63,180 bases of DNA from Acanthamoeba sp. SK_2022b. Its lineage: Eukaryota > Discosea > Longamoebia > Acanthamoebidae. Numbering within the stretch: position 1 is the stretch's first letter; each line of letters opens with the position of its first letter. Both the position numbers and the translations under genes were made by a program. The DNA lies in NCBI GenBank assembly GCA_027943245.1, contig JANDJZ010000270.1:1-63180 (forward strand). The letters run 5' to 3'. Below, piece by piece: positions 56,035 to 63,180 of this stretch. The notes beneath the pieces were generated by a model. That model saw only the letters and a program-made list of their open reading frames with translations, did no database searches and was not told the DNA's origin.

Positions 56035-58072
56035 ATGCACAGCTCGTCCATCACCTCGCCAAGACTGAACGAGGTAGAGGGATGGGCCACACTTCAGGTG
56101 CCATCGCTCCACAAGGCAAAGGAGGAGGAAGAGGAGTCCACTCTCCCCGATGACGAGCACCCCTTCGAAGACCGACCATTCCCTCGAATGACCCTGAGCT
56201 GGGAGAACCTACGCTACGCCATTCCGATGACTTCCGCTGCCGGGTGGAGGCGATACCTGCCCTCGTTGGCCTCCCGGGAGAAGCCAGCACAGGGGGACAT
56301 CGAGCAGGGAAGGCGGCGAGCGAAGAGGAAGAGGCGCCACTCGACCTACAGCGACGCCGAGGAGCTCCTGCCGGTAGACGACAACGAGGAAATCACCGGC
56401 GAGTGCTGTGAGGACAGGGAAGCCGATGGTGCAATGGAGGAGAATGACGGCATGAAGCACATACTACGCGGCGTGGAGGGCATCGTCCATCCGGGTGAAC
56501 TGTGCGCCATCATGGGCGCCTCAGGCACGCAACCCCAACTTGGAACACTGCGGCCATTGGCCAACACAAACTCGGCCATTAACCGCGCACCCTTGTGCAG
56601 GAGCCGGTAAGACTACACTGCTCGACGTGCTGGCCTGCCGTGGAGTAAAAGGTCCAATTCGTCTCGTCTCAGGCTCAATCTGATAAGATGAGGAAAAATC
56701 TCACAAATTTGATTTGTGGAGGGGGGGTGTGGGCATTTAGGGCGCTTGACGGGCGAGGTAAAGCTCAATGGCGAGCCCTTGCGCAAGCGACAGGCCTTCT
56801 TCCGCCGGGTCTCGGGCTACGTCATGCAGGACAACCTCATGCTAGACACGCTGACCGTACCTTACCCGCCCCTCAAACCGCCAACCTTCTCTGACGCGGG
56901 TGCCTTGGGCCAGGTGAGGGAGACCATCTCCTATGCGGCGCGGCTCAAGCTCCCCAGTCGCATGACACGACAGCAGAAGGAGGAGCGAGTGGATCAGGTT
57001 TCTCCTCCCACCCGCAATACACGTTAGTTGGTTTGCTGATGGGTGGTGGACGCAGGTGATGGGCGAGCTGCGACTAACCCACATTGCCAACTCCATGGTC
57101 GGCGGCGCCACGAACCGCAGCATCTCCGGAGGCGAGCTCAAGCGGGTGGCCATCGCGATCGAGCTCGTGTCCTCTCCATCGCTCCTCTTCCTGGTTCGTT
57201 TCTCATCAGAAACCCTTTCCCTTCCCAAACCAAAGTCATGTCACTCACATGTGCGCGCGCGTGGTCCATACAGGACGAGCCCACGTCAGGCCTGGACAGC
57301 AACGGCGCTACCGACCTCGTTCAGATGCTCAAGGTGACTCGACACCGACTCGAAGTTACTCTGCGCTTTTCATTCTCTAACCTCTCATCATCATTTGTTG
57401 CCACGCAGGGCCTGGCGACGCGAGGACAGCGCACCGTGCTCTGCACCATACATCAGCCCTCGTCGCAGATGTTCGACGCCTTCGACAAGCTCCTCCTCCT
57501 GAGCCAAGGCCGAATCATCTACTTTGGCAAGGTGTGTTTATGCGTTCGTTTTTATTTATTTATTATTTGTTCAATTAACATATTCGTTATCCGCAGGCGG
57601 ACAAGGCAATGGACTACTTCTCGGGCCTCGGCATCCGGCCGCCGGCGCAGACCAACCCGGCCGAGTTCATTCTCGACATCGCCTTCCGCGCCCGCCGCAA
57701 GGACATCGAGGACAGTGAGGCCGGCCTACCCCAATCCTCTCGCGAACAGAGCGTCAGCTCCCAGGGCCATGACACCATCTACCGGGGGACATCCAGCAAC
57801 AACGCCTCCATCAATGTGCGTGCGTCATGTTTTCTTGTTGGGCTCAGTTTGGTGGCTGACGCTTTTGTGGCGTGGCGCAGATGGCGCGGTATGAGGACGC
57901 GATCCCGTCGACGTCGGAGCTGGCCCACCAGTACAAGCGGTCGGCCTGGTACCACAGCGTGGTCAAGGATCTCGAGTCTGAGCACAGCGAGAGCCGCAAG
58001 CGATACTACGTACGCACGTGCATCGTCACATATTCTCCCACATCCAACCATGCCCACCGTCTTTGCGTAACA

Positions 58073-58137
<65 letters not shown>

Positions 58138-58294
58138 AACTCTGCCGTACAACAGGAGCGGGAGAACTCGATCAAGGCACAGAGCCTTGGCGTGTCGATA
58201 TTTGCTCAGATGTGGATTCTGCTGCTGAGGTACGTCGCTCACTCCCCCAAACCTGCCGTTACGCTACGCAAAGAGCATGAACTGACCCGGCGAG

Positions 58295-58332
<38 letters not shown>

Positions 58333-59645
58333 TTCTCTGTCATATTAGGGAGCTGCTCTACTTGGTGCGCCATCCGGACCTGTTCTACTCTCGCCTGCTC
58401 GTCCAGCTCACAATGGGCTTTGTCATGGGTTCGTCGTGCCTCTCACTTTGTTGGCGTGGTCGCCGAAGAAGGCTGATCGTGTGTTTCGGCGGCGGCGTGC
58501 AGGTTCCCTCTGGTTCCAGCTGGAGGAGGATCACCTCTACGTGCAGAACTGCCTGGGCGTGATGTACATGACCATCACCATGCTCTCCTTCACCTCGTTC
58601 AGCAGCGTTGCCAGCTACATCGACCAGAACGGCGTCTTCCATCGGTACGTTCACGTCGACATTCCTGCTTTCTCCACATTTGGCTAACCCTGGCTCACTT
58701 CGCTTGCTTTGCAGCGAGCGAGCGTCGGGCATGTACGAACCGTTCTCCTACTTCGTATCGAAGGTCTCGGTTGCCTTCTCTTTCCTCACCGTGTTGGTCC
58801 TGCTCGGTGCGCGCGACTCCCTTCTTGCCGCGAAACGTTTGGGGGGGGAGGGTAGCCACGGCTTCTGACTGCGGTGGCGTTGCCTCCCCAGAATGTACGA
58901 TCGTCTACTGGATGGTGGGGCTGCGCCGCGACGACTGGCACTACTTTGCCTTCTTCTGCCTCGTCATCACACTCGCCGCTTGGACCGCCGAGGTTCGCGC
59001 CCCTCCCCGCCCATTCCTCTCGCTCGGGGGCTGTCCTGACCGCTGCGTCGATACAGGCGTTGATTCTGGCCATCTCGAGCTTGACGGGCGTCGTTCAGGT
59101 GGCCCAGGTGGGCTTCGCCTTTTGCCTGGGCTTCTTCTTCATCTTCGCCGGCTTTCTGATCAACACCAACTCCATTCCGGCCTACTACGCGTGGGCCAAG
59201 TACGCGTCCTTCATCAAGGTAAGACGTACACACCACACCACACCACACCACACCACACCACACCACACCACACCACACCACACCACACCACACCACACCA
59301 CACCACACCACACAAACACGCCCTTCTGCTTTTTCGCCTTACTCACAGCCTCATCTCAGTATGGCTTCGAGGCGTTGGTCTACAACGAGTTCGTGGGGCG
59401 TGTCGTGGGCGGTGCCCCTGGCGAGACAATCATCAGCCAGACGACGGAGGGTATTGCGCGCCTCCTCTTCTCTCTCTCTCTCTCTCATGTTGGCTGAAAA
59501 CTGACGGTCTGCCTGGCCTTTGGTTCGGTTTGACGCGTCAGGCATGAACGTGTGGGTGGACGTGGGCGTGCTGGGCGGCATGACCGCGCTTTACCTCTCC
59601 GTGGCGTTCCTCGCTCTCCAGTTCCTCAACAAGGAGAAGCGATAG
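56035..59645 (+). CDS. ABCG-family half transporter (white/ABCG2-like)
   Basis: A membrane ATPase with one nucleotide-binding domain ahead of one transmembrane domain, so a half transporter that must dimerise. From ATG 56035 an acidic cytosolic leader reaches [20 protein letters not shown]. The Walker A ([14 protein letters not shown]) is split by an intron that begins GC (56525-56600). Next come [44 protein letters not shown], the ABC signature [13 protein letters not shown], Walker B with [16 protein letters not shown], and the switch His in [20 protein letters not shown]. The transmembrane half has [71 protein letters not shown] and [20 protein letters not shown]. The frame ends QFLNKEKR at TAG 59643. 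The substrate (lipid or xenobiotic) cannot be told. Confidence 0.93.
58073..58136. repeat. (CA)n microsatellite
   Basis: In an ABCG intron. Confidence 0.95.
59229..59311. repeat. (CCACA)n pentanucleotide satellite
   Basis: About 16 units in an ABCG intron. Confidence 0.95.
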
Positions 59646-59699
59646 GCTTACCTATCACTCTCCAGTTTGTCATACCAGCACCAACCCAACTTGCGTGAT

Positions 59700-60259
59700 G
59701 AATGGAGATCGTATATTTTTGCTGTTTTCTTCGCCTCTCGTACGCCATTCCAGTGCAAGGAGAACGCCAGATGAAGCTCTCGAGATCATAAATCGTGCGG
59801 TCGTTTAGGAACAACCCCCCAGACTGCTGGCCAGGTCTGAGCGCGAAAGGCCGGGCAGAGACGAGGCACCAAAGAGAAAAACAAAGTTTTCGTTTCCTAT
59901 AGTTGCACCTGCCGGTGTGGCTTCACCTCCAATGGGCCAATGTCGGCGGCCACTGTCAACGGTACGAACTGCGCACGTCACCGGCGGCCAGCACTGCGTC
60001 GGCTGTGTCCTGGGCTGGCGGTCCACGTTCTTGCCCCTTAGGTCCGAGAGTCGAAAGAGCATCGCTCTGGTGGTAGCGTGCTGTTGGAGCGCGGTGAAGG
60101 GGGCGAACACCCTGGCGAGCTTCTCCTCGAACCGCTCAAAACAGAACATCACATCAGGGCTGGCCGTGCAGCCACAGCGGCCGCGCCTACCTCCTCGAGG
60201 CACAGGTGCACGTCGTCGCCCTCCACCAGAAGGCGGCACTGGACTTTGCGCGAGGCCAT
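59700..60259 (-). pseudogene. Relative of the F-box protein C-terminal domain, frameshifted
   Basis: From ATG 60259 a first exon gives MASRKVQCRLLVEGDDVHLC. A 56-base GT-AG intron (60190-60135) leads into RFEEKLARVFAPFTALQQHA. A later exon carries NFVFLFGASSLPGLSRSDLA, closely matching FAFLFGASSLSSLSRADLRQ of the F-box gene at 25.5 kb. The frame then stops, but the next frame carries LFLNDRTIYDLESFIWRS, matching the rest of that block. The shift falls in a run of six G (minus strand; 59815-59820), and one base of length change would join the frames. Either this copy is dead or the run is miscalled. No F-box is seen here. The gene lies between the ABCG and GNPTAB-like genes. Confidence 0.6.
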
Positions 60260-60474
60260 GCTGATATCACCCCGGTAGAGGCCTCACGCACCAAATAGAG
60301 CTTGACGACCCGAGTTTTTTTCCACTTGTAACCGCTCATAGTAAACTCGTCACCTTTTTAAGTGTACTTTACTTTGACCGTACGCACGTGGCAATCTATA
60401 ACTAATCTCCGCTTGAGAGATCTCCCCTTTCTTCACAGGTCAATCAAGCCGAACAGCATTCGTTCGATCCTTTG
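60260..60474. promoter_or_regulatory. Divergent promoter region
   Basis: About 215 bases between the F-box-relative start (-) and the GNPTAB-like start (+), T/A-richer than flanking exons. No specific motif claimed. Confidence 0.4.
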
Positions 60475-62666
60475 ATGTATATACTAGCTTCATGGCGCTG
60501 GTTCTGCTGGGTCGCGCTCCTGTTACTGGTGCTGCACCTTTCGCTTCTGCTTCACCCGTCCATTTTCCACCATGAGGAACCTACACCGCCGCTACCTCTG
60601 CCACAAGCACAAGCAGCTTTGGCCCAAGAGCTAGTCCCTGAAGCTGTTGACGATGAGACGGCGATGGACCTTGTGTACACCTGGGTCAACGGCTCCGACC
60701 TTGCCTTCCGCGACGCCATGCTGGCTGCACGCGCTGCCTTCGACTTGGCCCAAGGTGAGTCCTACGCAACACGACTGACATTACCTGGTCAGGACTGAAT
60801 GTTTATGGATGTGGCCCGTGTCTCGTGTCTCGTGTAAAGGGGAGAATACCACACGCGAATTGTACCCCAACGGGCTCAACCGGTTCTTCGAGATAGAGGT
60901 GGGCCGATGGGAGAAGACGAGCAAGGAGAGAAGAAGCGTATCTGATATGGTGTCATTGTGGTGGGGTTGGGTGCCACACCGGCATATATGTGGCGGGGCG
61001 AGCACAGGAGCTGCGGTATTCGCTGCGATCGGTCGAGATGTACGCGCCCTGGGTGAGGAACATCTACATCGTGACCAACGGGCAGATCCCGTACTGGCTC
61101 GACCTTCGCCACCCTCGCATCAGGCAAGTCACTTCGCTCATCTTGTGTAGTTGTTGGTAATTCTCAGTGGTCAAGTATTGTTTGGTAAAACACGTCGTTG
61201 TGCCCAGGGTGGTGACACACGAGGAGATCTTTGCCAACAAGTCGTACCTGCCTACATTTTCCTCGACGGCTATCGAATGGAACCTGCACCGCATTCGGGG
61301 CTTGTCGGCCAGGTTCGTCTACTTCAACGACGACGTCTTTCTGTGCTCTCCCGTCACCCAGGAGGACTTTTACTCGCCCACTGATGGCTACAAGGCACGC
61401 AATCCACACCTATCAGCATTTTACCCATAGCATTGCTATTGCTAAGGAGTTGCAGGGCAGGTGTACTTGGAGCCGCGTGCCTTGGAGAAAACCCCCTTCG
61501 GGTGGCCCTACAAGCAGGCCTACGTGGCCATGGAGCGGTTGTACGACCGTGCATTCGCGAACATGTCTCGCAAGGCATGCCACTTGAGTTCTCTTTTTCT
61601 ATTTTATGACGCTGATGACAGCGAGTTCATCGTCGATGCATGTGTTCAGGTGCAGTACCACGTTCCGCACATAATCGACAGGCGCATCGCAAGCGCCCTC
61701 GAGGCCCGATTCCCGGAGGAATCCGAACTAACCACCTCCCACCGCTTCCGGGCCGGTGACGATATGCCGTACCCCTTCGCCTACCTCTACTTCATGATGC
61801 ATCAGGTACTGCTCACACAGCGCAACACAATGGCCTGTGCCGGCAACACCGCAGCCAGTCCTCCATTACATGACAACATCACACGATACACCAAAGACTA
61901 CCACAGGTGGTGATCATTCTTGTTTGTGGTGCAGAATCTAACAGTGCAGAACAAGTCCTTCTCCCTCGACCACCTGGAGCTGCGGCGCAGTTTCATGAAC
62001 ACCTACCTGATGCCCCTGAACCAGATGGCCTACTACGAGTTCCTGACCAAGCTGCACCACTGTGTCAATCCCAGGGCTCCTACACCACAGCCAATAGAGA
62101 CCAGTGCCACCCAACCGAACTCTTCTCATACAAGGCTCGTTGAGGGGGAGGAGGAGTATTTCCGCCGAAACCCAATCCGCCTCGACACCCTGTTGGCCTG
62201 CCTCCCCAACGGCTCCCCACAAGAGAACTACCATTGGTGGTTTGCTCGACGCGGTGTAAACCGGTTCTGCTCCCCCCTGTTTGGGTTGGGATTCGGTTTG
62301 AATGCTGACTGGCAAACAGTTTCGAAGTGCAGGATACACAGGTGGCGTTCCACGTGGTGACAGTTGCTAACCCGGAGCGTGTGCGAACGGAGCTGCTCAG
62401 CCAAGTCCTACCCAAATCTCAAGCTCACTACTTCAAGTTCGGATGTATCAGCAGCGACATTACCGACCCCTCCTCGCCGGAAGCCATACAAACATGCCAG
62501 GTATGCATGCCTGCTTGTTGCGTGTAGGCATTGTTCACAACAACGTTCTTGGTTGGGCAAAGTGCAGGTTGTGAGGCAGTTCTACGAGATTATGTTTCCG
62601 GAGCGCTCCTCCTTTGAACTTCCAGAGGGACAGCCCAACCATCACCTATCTTCTAAAGCGAATTAA
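60475..62666 (+). CDS. GNPTAB: GNPTAB-like N-acetylglucosamine-1-phosphotransferase (Stealth family)
   Basis: Stealth proteins transfer sugar-phosphates. GNPTAB makes the mannose-6-phosphate-type tag on lysosomal enzymes in the Golgi. From ATG 60475 a single hydrophobic segment ([17 protein letters not shown], residues about 11-27) marks a type II membrane protein. CR1 is [16 protein letters not shown]2 is [56 protein letters not shown], then [14 protein letters not shown], with the usual NDD. CR3 is [20 protein letters not shown] with SHRFR and [13 protein letters not shown] divergent C-terminal part ends at TAA 62664. CR2 is much closer to GNPTAB than to bacterial capsule Stealth enzymes. 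It lacks the long spacer and the Notch/DMAP repeats of the animal protein, so it is a compact form. Exons are short, with 8 or more introns. Confidence 0.87.
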
Positions 62667-63180
62667 ATGTTGTTCAACTTGGCTGTCAATTTAGCTTTAA
62701 GAAAGGAGAAGGGTTAAAAACAACTTTATCATTCAGATGAAGTAACATAATGCAGATCATTGTGGCTCCAGGAACCACATCAATACTGCAGGTGGTGGTA
62801 AAACCAGCTTCCACCTCAACTGCAGAGGACATAGAGTAAGAGAGTGGTATGAAAAAAATAAGAGTTCAGACAGAAGTTAATTTCAGTAAAGATTTGACAC
62901 TGAGCGTCTTCTAAATACCTGACATATGTACATCTCTGGGATGGGGTGGAAGAACCAATGCGCATCAGTTCAACACTTCTCTTGTGGTTTTGTGATTGAA
63001 GATCTATGATGAAAAAGGTAAGGAGGTGAAAAACAAGTTACAGGTTAAAATTGAAACATCTGGGTTTAGTAAAAACACATAAGAAGTACTGTTCTCAAAA
63101 ACACCATTTAAGGGTTGGTCCTGATGTACATTAGGTCTGAGTGATTTTGTGTTGACATGCCTGTTGTGTGTACAGGCAAC
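62667..63180. other. Gene-free A/T-richer end of window
   Basis: About 510 bases after the GNPTAB-like stop. Composition resembles the gene-poor interval at 22.3-25.5 kb. I see no open frame of note, no RNA gene and no clear repeat. Confidence 0.5.

Overview
The window is nuclear DNA of a eukaryotic microbe. GC-rich exons are broken by many short introns, genes are packed tightly on both strands, and the introns hold many long microsatellites. The gene set (GTP-type PEPCK, eukaryotic FAD synthase, clathrin-adaptor beta subunit, TRAPPC11, PTPA, GNPTAB-like Stealth phosphotransferase, Rieske/AIFM3 oxidoreductase, MOV10/SDE3-like helicase, a large PPR protein, half-size ABCG transporter) points to an amoebozoan. 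Acanthamoeba or a close relative fits best, but this is inferred from style and content, not from a database match.

Layout. 1-15.5 kb is housekeeping: the 3' part of PEPCK (+), an M1 zinc aminopeptidase with a HEAT-like C-terminus (-), FAD synthase (+), AP-1/AP-2 beta adaptin (-) and an AIFM3-like Rieske oxidoreductase (-). 15.6-22.3 kb is an A/C-rich non-LTR retrotransposon (LINE). It has a decayed RRM-type ORF1, an endonuclease remnant, an intact 1096-codon RT-RNase H frame, a 3' hairpin and an (ACT)n tail. 22.3-25.5 kb is gene-poor and holds a large inverted duplication of ~117-bp tandem units. 25.5-30.3 kb has an F-box gene (-), an intronless RING protein whose last 76 residues are a gapless ubiquitin homologue ending in Gly-Asp (+), and the PP2A activator PTPA (-). 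30.3-40.6 kb is a MOV10/SDE3-like RNA helicase (-) whose first exon is split by a young Ty1/copia element (35344-40566; near-identical LTRs, 5-bp target duplication). 40.8-62.7 kb returns to dense housekeeping: TRAPPC11 (-), a mitochondrial-type PPR protein (+), a zinc-binding MDR dehydrogenase (-), an RGG-rich DEAD-box helicase (+), an ABCG half transporter (+), a frameshifted relative of the F-box protein's C-terminus (-) and a GNPTAB-like phosphotransferase (+). The last 0.5 kb is AT-richer and shows no gene.

The strongest observations are: (1) the copia element lies in codon 23 of a helicase whose family restrains retroelements; (2) the copia polyprotein is one continuous frame broken only by four TGA codons, each explicable as CGA>TGA, although the LTR CpGs are intact; (3) a RING-ubiquitin fusion keeps the ubiquitin fold signature but has lost six of its seven lysines and the terminal Gly; (4) a potential hairpin-RNA locus beside the LINE; (5) GC-AG introns with identical donor hexamers in two unrelated genes, one of them splitting a Walker A motif.
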